From JABCPO02 sp963542845 (GTDB taxonomy: Bacteria > Bacillota > Clostridia > TANB77 > CAG-508): a stretch of 64,000 nucleotides of DNA. Location: the NCBI GenBank assembly GCA_963542845.1, contig CAUTZA010000007.1, positions 1-64,000 of the forward strand, given 5' to 3'. A program made the position numbers and the translations under genes. Below the pieces are notes generated by a model. It did not search any database, had not been told where the DNA came from, and worked only from the letters and a program-made list of their open reading frames with translations. Shown piece by piece: positions 43,725-53,061 of this stretch. Numbering within the stretch: the stretch's first letter is position 1; the number at the start of each line of letters is the position of its first letter.

Positions 43725-43762
43725 AAAAGCCAGTAACAATTTAATAATTATTTCTGGCTTTT
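43725..43762 (-). promoter_or_regulatory. Leader hairpin before the ABC-2 permease gene
   Basis: A 9-bp stem AAAAGCCAG/CTGGCTTTT (43725-43733 with 43754-43762) followed by T-rich sequence and then directly by the ribosome binding site of the permease gene. It looks like a second terminator or an attenuator. Confidence 0.5.
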
Positions 43763-43926
43763 CCTTTTATATTATTCAATTTATTATATTTTTTATTTAG
43801 TTTAAATTCCCACATATAATCTCCTATAAATATATATGTTTGCTATATCTAATATAATTACATACTATACCTATAAAATATCAATGTCAATTTTTTTAAC
43901 AAATACTTCATATTAAAAAATCAAAA

Positions 43927-43950
43927 AAGGATATTATCTCTAATATCCTT
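43927..43950 (-). terminator. Terminator of the hrcA-grpE-dnaK-dnaJ operon
   Basis: A perfect 10-bp stem (AAGGATATTA / TAATATCCTT), loop TCTC, followed by six T on the minus strand. It begins at the dnaJ stop codon. Confidence 0.9.
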
Positions 43951-45127
43951 AATTATCAAATATACTTTCAAAGAAGTTCTTCTTCTTTGGTGGGATGTCT
44001 TCTCCCATTGTTTTAGCAAGCTCTTCAAGAAGCTCTCTTTGATTTTTAGTTAACTTTGTTGGAACATCAATTTCTATAACAAAATATAGGTCTCCTTCTA
44101 TATTTGAGTTTGGATGTTTAAATCCTTTACCTTTTATCTTGTATTTAGAACCTGCTTTTGTTCCTTCTTTAATCTTGTATCTTTCTTTTTCTCCTGTTAC
44201 AAGTGGAACTTCAATATCTCCTCCGAAGTACTGCTTTTGTATATGTAATAGGTATTGTCATATATATATCATTACCTTTTCTTGCATATACCCTATCATT
44301 CTTAACAGATATAACTACTTCTAAGTCTCCGGTCTGGTCCTCCGTTTTTTCCGGATTTCTCCTTTCCCCTTTATAACAATAATATTTTTGTCATCAACAC
44401 CTGCAGGTATTTCTACCTCAAGCTCTATCTGCTTCTTATACATTCCACTTCCGTGAACACTTATGACAATGTTCATGTATTATTTTACCTTTTCCGATTA
44501 CATCTTGAACATGTTTTTTGAGTTACCGCATCTCCGAAGTATTGTTCTTGTAATTTCTTGTACAATACCAGAACCATTACATGTAGTACATGTTTCTACC
44601 TTACTTCCTTTTTCTGCTCCTGTACCATCACATTCATCACATTTTTCCATTCTAGAATATGATATTTTCTTTTTAGCCCCTTCATATGCTTCTTTAAATG
44701 TAATACTTATACCTATTTGCATATTTCTTCCAGCTTGTGGTGCATTTGGATCTTGTCTTCTTGTTCTTCTTCCTCCAAATCCCCCTCCGAAATATATCAA
44801 ATATATCTTCTATACCACCAAATCCATTAGTAAACGAAGAGAAATCAAAATCAGAAAATCCGTGATTGTCCTCCATATGAGTGATATCCACCTGAACCTG
44901 CATCTGAAGAATGTCCGGAACGCATCATATTGTTTTTTCTTTCCTTCATCAGAAAGCACTTCATATGCTTCTGCTATTTCTTTAAACTTCTTTTCTGCCT
45001 CTTCCTTATTATCACTATTTGCATCTGGGTGATACTTTTTTGCAAGTTTTCTATATGCTTTTTTTATTTCATCTGCTGTTGCTGTTTTTTCAACACCTAA
45101 TACTTCATAATAATCTCTTTTGCTCAT
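43949..45127 (-). CDS. dnaJ: Chaperone protein DnaJ, nine CGG sites
   Basis: Start at 45127 (MSKRDYYEVLG) after AGGAAAGG; an upstream ATG-type start at 45145 is less likely. The repaired protein is 389 residues: J domain with HPD (KYHPDAN), Gly/Phe-rich linker, four CxxCxGxG zinc motifs (CDECDGTG, CTTCNGSG, CSRCNGKG, CHKCSGSG) and the substrate-binding C-terminal domain. It stimulates DnaK's ATPase. CGG sites: 44915 (TTC), 44860 (TCA), 44787 (TTT), 44534 (CTT), 44494 (AAT), 44451 (TCA), 44351 (ATC), 44329 (GAC) and 44223 (CTT). Several encode Gly in zinc motifs and the G/F region. AAC GGA at 44342-44344, right between two sites, stays out of frame. Frame arithmetic closes exactly. Confidence 0.96.
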
Positions 45128-45275
45128 ATTAACCTTTCCTTGCATTTAATTTCTAATACTTATATATAATACAACTATTGGAAGGGGATCTCCCTTCCTC
45201 CAGCTGTTATAATTCAAAATATATCATCAAATTATCATATAATTACACTATTATATATTCTTACTTACTATTATA

Positions 45276-47090
45276 TTAGTTGTTGTCAGATTGTTCAGCA
45301 TCATATATTGTTTCTTCTCCAGCATTACCTGCATTTCCTTGGTTTGGATTTACACCTGCATCTTTGTATAATTTTTCAGATATTTGGTAAAATGCTTTTG
45401 TTAATTTTTCTGTTGCTTCTTTAATCTTTTCAACATCTTCTGTTGCAAGTTCTTTTCTTAAATTAGCTATTTCTGTTTCTACAGTTGCTTTTTCTTCTGA
45501 AGATATCTTATCTCCTAATTCTTGAAGTGTTTTTTCACTTGAGTATATTAAACTTTCTGCATTATTTTTAGCTTCTATTTGTTCTTTTCTCTTATTATCT
45601 TCTGCTTGATGTGCTTCTGCTTCTTTTATAGCCTTGTCTATATCTTCTTCACTTAAATTAGTACTTGAAGTTATAGTTATTTTTTGTTCTGTTCCTGTTC
45701 CTTTATCTTTAGCTGAAACGTGAACTATACCATTTGCGTCAATATCAAATGTAACTTCGATTTGTGGAACACCTTTTGGTGCTGGTACTATTCCTGATAA
45801 TTGGAATCTTCCTAATGTTTTGTTGTTTGCAGCCATTTGTCTTTCACCTTGAAGTACGTGAACATCAACAGATGTTTGTCCATCTTCTGCAGTTGAGAAT
45901 ACTTGTGATTTCTTAGCAGGTATTGTTGTATTTCTTTCTATTAATTTAGTGAATATTCCACCATATGTTTCAATTCCAAGTGATAATGGAGTAACATCTA
46001 GAAGTACTAAGTCTTTAACTTCTCCTGATAATACACCACCTTGTATTGCTGCACCAAGTGATACACATTCATCAGGGTTTATACCTTTGTGTGGTTCTTT
46101 TCCAGTTATTTTTTTAACTTCTTCTTGTACTAGCGGAACTCTTGTAGATCCCCCTACTAATAATATTTGGTCAAGATCTGATGCTGATAATTTTGCATCT
46201 TTTAATGCTTGGTTAACTGGTTCTAATGTTTTTTCTACTAAAGGTCTAATTAATTCTTCAAATTTAGCTCTTGTTAAAGTTATATTCATATGTTTTGGAC
46301 CATTAGCATCTGCTGTTATAAATGGTAGGTTTATTGTTGTTTGACCTGCTTGAGATAATTCTTTTTTAGCATTTTCTGCAGCTTCTTTTAATCTTTGCAT
46401 TGCCATATTATCTTTTGCAAGATCAATTCCTTGTTCTTTCTTAAATTCTGATACTAAATATTCTATTATTTTTTCATCAAAGTCATCACCACCAAGTTTA
46501 TTATTACCACTTGTTGCTAAAACTTCAAATACACCATCACCTATTTCTAGTATTGATACATCAAATGTACCTCCACCTAAGTCATATATTAGCACTTTTT
46601 GTTCTGTATTTTCTTTATCTACACCATATGCAAGTGCTGCTGCTGTAGGTTCATTTATTATTCTAAGTACATTTAATCCTGCAATCTTACCTGCATCTTT
46701 TGTTGCTTGTCTTTGGCTATCACTAAAATATGCTGGTACTGTTATAACAGCTTCTGTAACTTTTTGTCCTAAATAGTTTTCAGCATCTGTCTTTAATTTT
46801 TGAAGTATCATTGCTGATATTTCTTGTGGTGTAAATTCTTCACCATTTATTGTTACTTTTTTGTTTGTCCCCATATCTCTTTTTATAGATATAACTGTAT
46901 TTTCTGGATTTGTAACTGCTTGTCTTTTAGCTATTTGTCCTACAAGTCTTTCTCCATTTTTTGTAAATGCTACTACAGATGGTGTAGTTCTATCTCCTTC
47001 TGCATTTGGTATTACTACTGCTTCTCCACCTTCCATAACAGATACACATGAATTTGTTGTTCCTAAGTCTATTCCTATTATTTTACCCAT
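45276..47090 (-). CDS. dnaK: Chaperone protein DnaK (Hsp70)
   Basis: A 604-residue intact protein with the DnaK signatures GIDLGTTNSCV, DLGGGTFDVSIL and VLLVGGSTRVP, and a substrate-binding domain and helical lid. It folds proteins with DnaJ and GrpE. Third gene of the hrcA operon, under the CIRCE-like operators. No CGG triplet that I could see on its coding strand, in contrast to dnaJ (nine sites) beside it. This is one of the most highly expressed proteins in most cells, which fits selection against the slow CGG sites. Confidence 0.98.
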   Translation of the reverse strand: MGKIIGIDLGTTNSCVSVMEGGEAVVIPNAEGDRTTPSVVAFTKNGERLVGQIAKRQAVTNPENTVISIKRDMGTNKKVTINGEEFTPQEISAMILQKLKTDAENYLGQKVTEAVITVPAYFSDSQRQATKDAGKIAGLNVLRIINEPTAAALAYGVDKENTEQKVLIYDLGGGTFDVSILEIGDGVFEVLATSGNNKLGGDDFDEKIIEYLVSEFKKEQGIDLAKDNMAMQRLKEAAENAKKELSQAGQTTINLPFITADANGPKHMNITLTRAKFEELIRPLVEKTLEPVNQALKDAKLSASDLDQILLVGGSTRVPLVQEEVKKITGKEPHKGINPDECVSLGAAIQGGVLSGEVKDLVLLDVTPLSLGIETYGGIFTKLIERNTTIPAKKSQVFSTAEDGQTSVDVHVLQGERQMAANNKTLGRFQLSGIVPAPKGVPQIEVTFDIDANGIVHVSAKDKGTGTEQKITITSSTNLSEEDIDKAIKEAEAHQAEDNKRKEQIEAKNNAESLIYSSEKTLQELGDKISSEEKATVETEIANLRKELATEDVEKIKEATEKLTKAFYQISEKLYKDAGVNPNQGNAGNAGEETIYDAEQSDNN

Positions 47091-47268
47091 ATTAATTATC
47101 TCCTTTTCCTATTATTTTTTATTTTAATTTTATTTTTATTTAATTATTTAATTGTTTTATTTTTATTTAATATTTTTATATTTCTATTATTTTTTGTTTA
47201 ATTTTGTTTTGTTTTTTTATTTATTTTTTAGCTATATATCATTTCATTTATCTTTTGTACATATATTA

Positions 47269-47766
47269 TTATTTAGCTACAATTACCATAGCATGGCGAA
47301 TTATTTTATCTTTAATCTTGTAACCTTTTCTAAATACTGAAATTATTTCTCCAGAATTTGCATTTTCTACTTCTTGTATTGAAATTGCATCATGAAGTTC
47401 TGGATTGAATTCTTCTCCTACTTTACCTATTTCTTCAACTCCGTTTTTTTCTAAGAATATTTTTATTTGTTCAAACATAAGTCCAATACCTTGTTTTAAG
47501 TTTTGATCTTGTGTTTCTATTCCTATTGCATTTTCCATAGAGTCAATAACTGGTAAAAGCATTTCTACAACATCTGCTTTTGCATAAAGCATTGTATTTT
47601 GTTTTTCCTTTTCTGTCCTTTTCTTATAGTTTTCAAATTCTGCATACATTCTTAAATATCTTTCTTCTTTTTCTTTAAGAAGATTATCTTTTTCTTCAAG
47701 TTCTGTATACATTTCTTTTTCTATTTGGTCATCAAGTTCGATAGCCATTTTTTCTTCTTCTGTCAT
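47269..47766 (-). CDS. grpE: GrpE nucleotide exchange factor
   Basis: A 165-residue protein: long N-terminal helix, FENYKKRTEKEK, and C-terminal beta domain with VGEEFNPELHDAI. It releases ADP from DnaK. It begins 2 bases after the hrcA stop. The 178-base gap to dnaK holds nothing clear. One CGG occurs out of frame (AAC GGA). Confidence 0.95.
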   Translation of the reverse strand: MTEEEKMAIELDDQIEKEMYTELEEKDNLLKEKEERYLRMYAEFENYKKRTEKEKQNTMLYAKADVVEMLLPVIDSMENAIGIETQDQNLKQGIGLMFEQIKIFLEKNGVEEIGKVGEEFNPELHDAISIQEVENANSGEIISVFRKGYKIKDKIIRHAMVIVAK

Positions 47767-47768
47767 TC

Positions 47769-48783
47769 TTAAATTTGTCCTCCTTCTTCTTCGATTTTTT
47801 TAAGTAATTCTTTCATTGTAAGCACCACCTTCTTATAGTCCATTCTTTTTGGAGCTATAACCGTAATCTTTCCAATGTTTTTACCATCTAGACTAGGTCT
47901 TGCAGTTATAATACTAAAGTTTTTAAGATCATTTGTATCTTCTCCTGCAATTTTAACTGTTATTTTTCCGAAGCGTTTCATCTTCTAAATACTTGTCTAT
48001 TTCATCGATATTTTGAAGGATATTTATATATTCATGTTTAACCTCATCATCTGAAAGCTCTGGGAGTCTAAATGATTCTGTTGCCCCTTCTATATATATC
48101 ATATTTTGCAGAATAACCTTGTTTATCTCTTCTATTATTCTAGTTATAATCTCTATTCCTATTCCTACTTCTTCTTTAATATATTCTTCTATAGATTTTG
48201 GTATAATTTCTAAAGGTTTACCAATTATTCTTTTAGCAAATAATTTTCTTAAATCTGTTAATATATTATCTGAAAGTTCTTTATCAAATTTAATAATTGT
48301 TTCCTTTACAAGCCCCCTATCTGTAATGATAAGAACCATAATTGTATCTAAACCTATTCTTATAAATTCTACTGCTGTTATTATCTCCTTTATATCTTTA
48401 GATGTTATAGCAATACTTGTGTAATGCGTTATCTCTGATATAGTTGCAGTTGTAATTTTAGTTAGTTCCTCCAAATTTATAACCTTTTGTCCTAAATTTT
48501 TTCTAATAAGTTTTAAATCTTCGGAACTAAGCTTTTCATCAAGTATAAGCTTATCTACATAATACCTATATCCAAGTTTTGATGGTACTCTTCCTGAAGA
48601 AGAATATGGTTTTTCTAAATATCCCATCTTTTCAAGTTCAAGCATTTCATTTCTAACTGTTGCACTTGAAATATTTAATGGATATTTGGATATAAGGCCT
48701 GCAGAGCTTACAGGATCTGCTGTTTCTATATATTCATCTATTAAAGATTTAAGTATTTTTTCTTTCCTATTATCTAGTTCCAA
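47769..48783 (-). CDS. hrcA: Heat-inducible transcription repressor HrcA, one CGG site
   Basis: The repaired protein is 337 residues. N-terminal winged helix (SSATVRNEMLELEKMGYLEKPYSSSGR) binds CIRCE operators; a central domain and a C-terminal IGKITVIAPKRMDY motif follow. CGG site at 47968 (CTT) restores TLGKITVKIAGED in the C-terminal part; without it the final 70 residues are lost. It represses its own operon and is presumably kept active by GroE. Preceded by two CIRCE-like elements and a sigma-A-like promoter. Confidence 0.95.
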
Positions 48784-48794
48784 TTCTCCTCCTT

Positions 48795-48821
48795 TTAGCA
48801 GTCTTCCTCTCTAACTGCTAT
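48795..48821. promoter_or_regulatory. CIRCE-like operator 1
   Basis: TTAGCAGTC - 9 bases - TAACTGCTA: inverted repeat TAGCAGT with an 11-base spacer, the geometry of the HrcA operator (TTAGCACTC-N9-GAGTGCTAA) with one symmetrical base change. It lies between the -10 box and hrcA. Confidence 0.8.
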
Positions 48822-48822
48822 T

Positions 48823-48851
48823 ATTTTATACCTTGATTAGCAGTCTGTCAA
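48823..48851 (-). promoter_or_regulatory. Sigma-A-type promoter of the hrcA operon
   Basis: On the minus strand TTGACA (48851-48846), 17-base spacer, TAAAAT (48828-48823). It is overlapped by CIRCE-like operator 2 and followed by operator 1, so HrcA would block polymerase on both sides. Confidence 0.75.
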
Positions 48852-48863
48852 GTAGTTTGCTAA
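48837..48863. promoter_or_regulatory. CIRCE-like operator 2
   Basis: TTAGCAGTC-N9-GTTTGCTAA; left arm identical to operator 1, right arm with small changes. It contains the -35 hexamer. Confidence 0.7.
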
Positions 48864-49041
48864 AAAAAATTAAGTTTTTTTAAAAAAAGTCAAAATTCCT
48901 TGTTATTCATGTATTCCAGCAAATTTTATTTTTGAATAAGTACAAACATTTCGACTATATTTTGACTATATTTTAACTATATTTCAAATATTATAATTCT
49001 GATATATAATATTTAAAATCGATTATAGGAATTATAAAAAA

Positions 49042-49077
49042 TAGGTATATAAATACTATTTTGTACTTATATACCTA
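49042..49077 (-). terminator. Terminator after the small membrane protein array
   Basis: An 11-bp perfect stem (49042-49052 with 49067-49077) followed by T-rich sequence on the minus strand, 8 bases after the stop at 49085. Confidence 0.75.
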
Positions 49078-49084
49078 CTCTTTT

Positions 49085-49411
49085 TTATTTTTCCTCTATT
49101 TCTTGCATCTCTATATTAGCTATTACAAAATATGCTAAGAATAGAACTAGCTGAGATATAACTATTATAAACCTATATTCTCCATTCAACTCAAAAATGC
49201 TATTTACCGCTAGCATAAATACATATGCTACATGTACCCACTCTCTATATTCTTTTTTTCCATTCATTATTATCATCATTCCATCTACAGCTATTATTAT
49301 AGTTGCTATTAAACTTAAATTAATTTTTGTAGCTACCATAATACTAATTGATACAATCAAAATTTTAACAATCCAAATAATTAAAATTCTTTTTTCTTTC
49401 AATTTTATCAC
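49085..49411 (-). CDS. Small multi-pass membrane protein (array member 6)
   Basis: A 108-residue protein with about four hydrophobic segments, starting with GTG. No family recognised. It is the last gene of a run of six short membrane proteins (51221 down to 49085) in the same orientation, many overlapping. CGG occurs only out of frame (GCG GTA). Confidence 0.5.
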   Translation of the reverse strand: MIKLKEKRILIIWIVKILIVSISIMVATKINLSLIATIIIAVDGMMIIMNGKKEYREWVHVAYVFMLAVNSIFELNGEYRFIIVISQLVLFLAYFVIANIEMQEIEEK

Positions 49412-49419
49412 CTACATTT

Positions 49420-49557
49420 CTATTCTATGATAGTACTTCTAATATATCCTATTAGAAGCACTATACTACATAAACATACAATGATAAACAACCAGTACAA
49501 GCATATTAAAACATCCATAATTATATTTACATTTCCAATGGCACCATCAAATTTCAT
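49420..49557 (-). CDS. Very small membrane protein (array member 5, 45 aa)
   Basis: An ATG at 49557 opens a 45-residue frame ending TAG at 49422-49420: MKFDGAIGNVNII, then a long hydrophobic helix and IRSTIIE. AAAGGA lies about 6 bases before the start, inside the end of the upstream gene, which it overlaps by 11 bases, a typical coupled arrangement. It is shorter than common ORF cut-offs and would be missed. Confidence 0.5.
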   Translation of the reverse strand: MKFDGAIGNVNIIMDVLICLYWLFIIVCLCSIVLLIGYIRSTIIE

Positions 49558-49927
49558 AAGTCAATCCTTTTTCTATTAAATTTTGAAATGTTGCCATTTC
49601 AAAAAATTGAGCTACTAATATTAAAAATGAAATACTTATAACTTCGAACCAACTTATAAAGGTTGGTTCTTCTATAATTCCATTTTTTAATAATGGTAAT
49701 AGAAAATACCAAATTGCAAAAGCAGTTATTGCTTTTAATCCATTGCTTTTAAGTGCAGTTGGAGCTATTAGATCTAAAAAAAATAAGACTATCATTAACA
49801 ATAAATCAAATGTAGCAATCTTGTAGACTGCTGAAACTGTAAAAATTATTCCCCATTTAATGCTTATGCACACAATTTCATACAAGAACAAGCTAAATAT
49901 GTATCTAAATGTTTTCATTTTAAACAC
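49547..49927 (-). CDS. Small multi-pass membrane protein (array member 4)
   Basis: A 126-residue protein with about four hydrophobic segments. It overlaps the next gene upstream by 8 bases and the 45-residue gene downstream by 11. No family recognised; its weak resemblance in length and topology to the other array members suggests common function rather than common origin. Confidence 0.5.
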   Translation of the reverse strand: MFKMKTFRYIFSLFLYEIVCISIKWGIIFTVSAVYKIATFDLLLMIVLFFLDLIAPTALKSNGLKAITAFAIWYFLLPLLKNGIIEEPTFISWFEVISISFLILVAQFFEMATFQNLIEKGLTYEI

Positions 49928-50270
49928 CTTCCTCTTCTCTTATTTTTTGATATTCCAAAATTGATATTTCTCCAACTACTATTCCTATCAACAAAAATAC
50001 TATAACCTGAAAAAGGCCTCTTTCTGCTCCAATTATAATTGCTGTTGAAATTATAACTGAATGTATTAGTAAAACAAGGATGAATTTTGCTTTTCCTCTT
50101 TGTGCTATTTGCAGTTCTGAAAATGCCAATATTATATCCAATCCTGCAATTATTATCATGGTACTTGCAATAATTAAATGTTTATATAATCCAAATATTA
50201 AAATCGTAAACATTATTATATTTAATTTAACTATTGCATTTTTAAGTGCTGTATTTCTCATTTTGAACAC
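49920..50270 (-). CDS. Small multi-pass membrane protein (array member 3)
   Basis: A 116-residue protein with about four hydrophobic segments, beginning after an AAGGAGG site at an ATG near 50270. It overlaps the downstream gene by 8 bases. Not recognised. Confidence 0.5.
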   Translation of the reverse strand: MFKMRNTALKNAIVKLNIIMFTILIFGLYKHLIIASTMIIIAGLDIILAFSELQIAQRGKAKFILVLLIHSVIISTAIIIGAERGLFQVIVFLLIGIVVGEISILEYQKIREEEGV

Positions 50271-50366
50271 CTCCTTATAAAATAAATTAATTTTATAATA
50301 AAATCTCCTTCCTTTAACTAATAATTATTATACCACACTTTTTAATTTTATGTAACCATAATAAAA

Positions 50367-50398
50367 AATACCAAATGAATAATATTTCACTTGGTATT
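50367..50398 (-). terminator. Hairpin inside the small membrane protein array
   Basis: A 12-bp stem (50367-50378 with 50387-50398) with one G-U pair in minus-strand RNA. It follows array member 2 and splits the array into two transcripts or limits readthrough. Confidence 0.6.
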
Positions 50399-50488
50399 CT
50401 TATACTTAATTTTAATGTTAAATTTTAAATTTTAAATTTTTAATTCAATAAAGTTAACACTTATTAACACTTATTAGATTAATAATTA

Positions 50489-50827
50489 TTATATAGATTT
50501 AAAAAATTGATTTAAATCTACACAACTAATTATAACAATTAGTATTGTACATGTTAGTGCAGACAGGAAATGAATAAGATTATCAATATTATTAAATGGT
50601 AGCATTATAATTAATAGGTATGTTTCTAATATGACTACCGCCCACTTAAATAATGTCTTGTTTGCAACAGTGATAATCAATTCTGCTGCTAGCATCATAA
50701 TAAACAAATTCAAAGTTGTTTCATCAACTTTTATAACAAATATTTTTATTAACAATAACGAAAACAGTACCTTCATTGTTGTGCTAAAAAAGCTCAAATT
50801 TCTTCTTTCATTCATTTTATTTTTCAT
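50489..50827 (-). CDS. Small multi-pass membrane protein (array member 2)
   Basis: A 112-residue protein with about four hydrophobic segments after a basic N-terminus (KNKMNERR). It overlaps array member 1 by 11 bases. Not recognised. One CGG out of frame (GCG GTA). Confidence 0.5.
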   Translation of the reverse strand: MKNKMNERRNLSFFSTTMKVLFSLLLIKIFVIKVDETTLNLFIMMLAAELIITVANKTLFKWAVVILETYLLIIMLPFNNIDNLIHFLSALTCTILIVIISCVDLNQFFKSI

Positions 50828-51221
50828 CTAAATCACCTCTTTCCTTAGAGGTACCCTTGTAATCAAGGTAATATTGTATATATTTGTACCCTGCTACTCC
50901 GATTATGATTAGAACAATTAGAAGTTCTGTTATAAATGATGCATTCATTATTGTCATATCGGCTATAAAAGCAGATAAAATTAATGTTAGCATCAATATT
51001 TTTAATGCTAAATCATCGAATGCATATTTTGTTACTCCGAGATCTAGAATAAATATTATTCCTAAGCAGATTTCGCTTAGGCCATTCATGTCGTAAACTG
51101 CTAATGTAGCAAATAATGTTAACCACTTCAGAATTTCAATCTGAACTGCGGTTTCATTTAAATACCGCATTTTTCTTTGTTTCTTTGTTTCTTGCTTTTC
51201 TTGTTTCTTTTTCATTTTCAT
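50817..51221 (-). CDS. Small multi-pass membrane protein (array member 1)
   Basis: A 134-residue protein: Lys/Gln-rich N-terminus, about four hydrophobic segments and a charged end. It starts after GAAAGGGTGAG-type sequence. ATC GGA and CTC GGA occur out of CGG frame and are read normally. Not recognised. Confidence 0.5.
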   Translation of the reverse strand: MKMKKKQEKQETKKQRKMRYLNETAVQIEILKWLTLFATLAVYDMNGLSEICLGIIFILDLGVTKYAFDDLALKILMLTLILSAFIADMTIMNASFITELLIVLIIIGVAGYKYIQYYLDYKGTSKERGDLDEK

Positions 51222-51298
51222 CTCACCCTTTCATCTCCTGCATATAATTATATACAGGAATTCTAATTAGTTTACATATATAGTATATCATAATTTTT

Positions 51299-51643
51299 TT
51301 AATTTTTCAAAGCATTGTTTTTGTTTTTTCTTTTTTTCTTGTACTTCTTTCTTTTATTTTTTCTTAATGGTATGACATAATTCTCTTTTAAATATATTAA
51401 AGTAACTCCTGGATTTAATGATGGTACTATCTTTTCTATTCTATTGTGATTTAAATCATTACGTATTCCTTTAAGCAATATACTTCCTGTAGAATATCCA
51501 TGTATTACAACAATTACCCTTATACCATATTCTAGATTATCTAATGTATTTTTTATTGTTATAATCGCTTCTTCTAGTGTGTATGAATGTATATCCATCC
51601 TATATCTTTGTTCTTCTGGTATTAATAAAAAGTCTATATTCAT
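51299..51643 (-). CDS. Smr (small MutS-related) domain protein
   Basis: A 114-residue protein. The Smr pattern is visible: MDIHSYTLEEAI (active-site DIH in place of DLH), VVIHGYSTGSILLKGIR and NPGVTLIYLK. Smr domains nick RNA or DNA, including collided ribosomes' mRNA in SmrB-type proteins. A Lys/Arg-rich tail of about 25 residues follows. It starts 11 bases after the lipase-like gene. Confidence 0.8.
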   Translation of the reverse strand: MNIDFLLIPEEQRYRMDIHSYTLEEAIITIKNTLDNLEYGIRVIVVIHGYSTGSILLKGIRNDLNHNRIEKIVPSLNPGVTLIYLKENYVIPLRKNKRKKYKKKRKNKNNALKN

Positions 51644-51654
51644 CTATTCACCTA

Positions 51655-53061
51655 TTATTCTACATTTTCTTTTCCTTTAAAATATTTTTCTCTAAGCACT
51701 TTTGCCCTTTTAGTTATATCTTCAAGCCATTCTTTAGGATTTATCATACTTGTTATTATTTCTATATTACTCTTTTTCTCATCTTTATTATCTTTATCTT
51801 TTTTATTTTTGCCTTTATTTTTTTCTTTGTTTTCATCTACTTTTTTATTTGCGTATTCTATTATAGAAATATTTTCCATTTGTTCATTTGCCTCATTCGT
51901 AATTGTAACTATGTTATCAAGTCCAACTCTTGTCTTTATCATAACTGCGCCCATTTCAGTAAGCATAGGTCTTAAAAGTCCTAATATTTGAACAAATGAT
52001 AAATTATCTTCTTCTTTTTGGAAATTATATATATGTGTTATAAATCTTGTGTAGAATCCTCTTGGTGCTGTTCTAAACTCTTCTGGTATAAATTCTTCTT
52101 TTTCTTTTTCAATCATTATAGATGCCATTGCATGGAAAAAGTATTTAGTATCTTCAACTGTCATATTTTCTAGTATATATGCTAAAAATAGTTGTAATGT
52201 TCTCATAAGTTTACTTTGTTTTGTCTTACGATTTATAACCAATACCCCATTTTTTTCTTTAAGCATTACATATGGTGAATGCCATGCACCAAATCTATGT
52301 CTTATTATCGCACGCTTTCTTGCAATATCTCCAAGATTTGTTGTACTTTTTACAAATTTTATATTATCTGTTATTTGATTTAGTATAACATTAACATAGT
52401 CGTTATCTGCAGAAATATTATATATTTTATCCTTGTTTTCTGATATTTCTTTATCATATTTTTCTATAAATGTTTTATTAAATCCTTGTCCGCAGAATGA
52501 AAAACATTTCTTAAGTTTTGTGTGTTCATCACTTCCTCTCATAACCATTATGAATTGTGCCTTATTCCCACCTTTTGAATGTCCTGTAACATATACTTTT
52601 TTGATTGTATTATCAACATATTTTTTATACATTTTATCAAAATAATCTAATGCACCTTTTTGTGCTTCTGTATATGCATATTCAGGATATGATGCATATG
52701 CATTATCTCTCCATTCCACACCACCTGCAGTTCCTTTGAATGCAATATATATCATATCTTCATATCTTAATGTTACATTTACTATAGGTTCAGATCCATC
52801 TTTATATCCAGACTTACTATTATCTATATCTAGTATTTCTATCTTGCTATATATTTCATCTTCTCTTACTGTTTTTAAAACCTTTTCCATTTCTGTTTCG
52901 TTTATTTCTGCTGGGAAATGTCCTAAACTATCAAGTTCAAATTTAAATTCTTTTTCCCAATCTCTTATTGTTTTCCCAACTAACTTTTGTCCAACATTAA
53001 ATTCTGTTGTATATAATATTGTATTGATTATAAGTAGTTGTGTTAATGATAACCTTTTCAC
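51655..53061 (-). CDS. Lipase-like alpha/beta-hydrolase (DUF2974/Mbeg1-like)
   Basis: A 468-residue protein starting with GTG, overlapping the upstream stop by one base after AAGGAG. A nucleophile elbow GHSKGG near the middle and an upstream hydrophobic strand (VYVT) mark the hydrolase fold; YIAFKGTAGGVEWRDN fits the oxyanion region of lipase class 3. A charged, Lys-rich C-terminus is predicted to be disordered. Substrate unknown. TGC GGA at 52489 is out of frame. Confidence 0.65.
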   Translation of the reverse strand: MKRLSLTQLLIINTILYTTEFNVGQKLVGKTIRDWEKEFKFELDSLGHFPAEINETEMEKVLKTVREDEIYSKIEILDIDNSKSGYKDGSEPIVNVTLRYEDMIYIAFKGTAGGVEWRDNAYASYPEYAYTEAQKGALDYFDKMYKKYVDNTIKKVYVTGHSKGGNKAQFIMVMRGSDEHTKLKKCFSFCGQGFNKTFIEKYDKEISENKDKIYNISADNDYVNVILNQITDNIKFVKSTTNLGDIARKRAIIRHRFGAWHSPYVMLKEKNGVLVINRKTKQSKLMRTLQLFLAYILENMTVEDTKYFFHAMASIMIEKEKEEFIPEEFRTAPRGFYTRFITHIYNFQKEEDNLSFVQILGLLRPMLTEMGAVMIKTRVGLDNIVTITNEANEQMENISIIEYANKKVDENKEKNKGKNKKDKDNKDEKKSNIEIITSMINPKEWLEDITKRAKVLREKYFKGKENVE

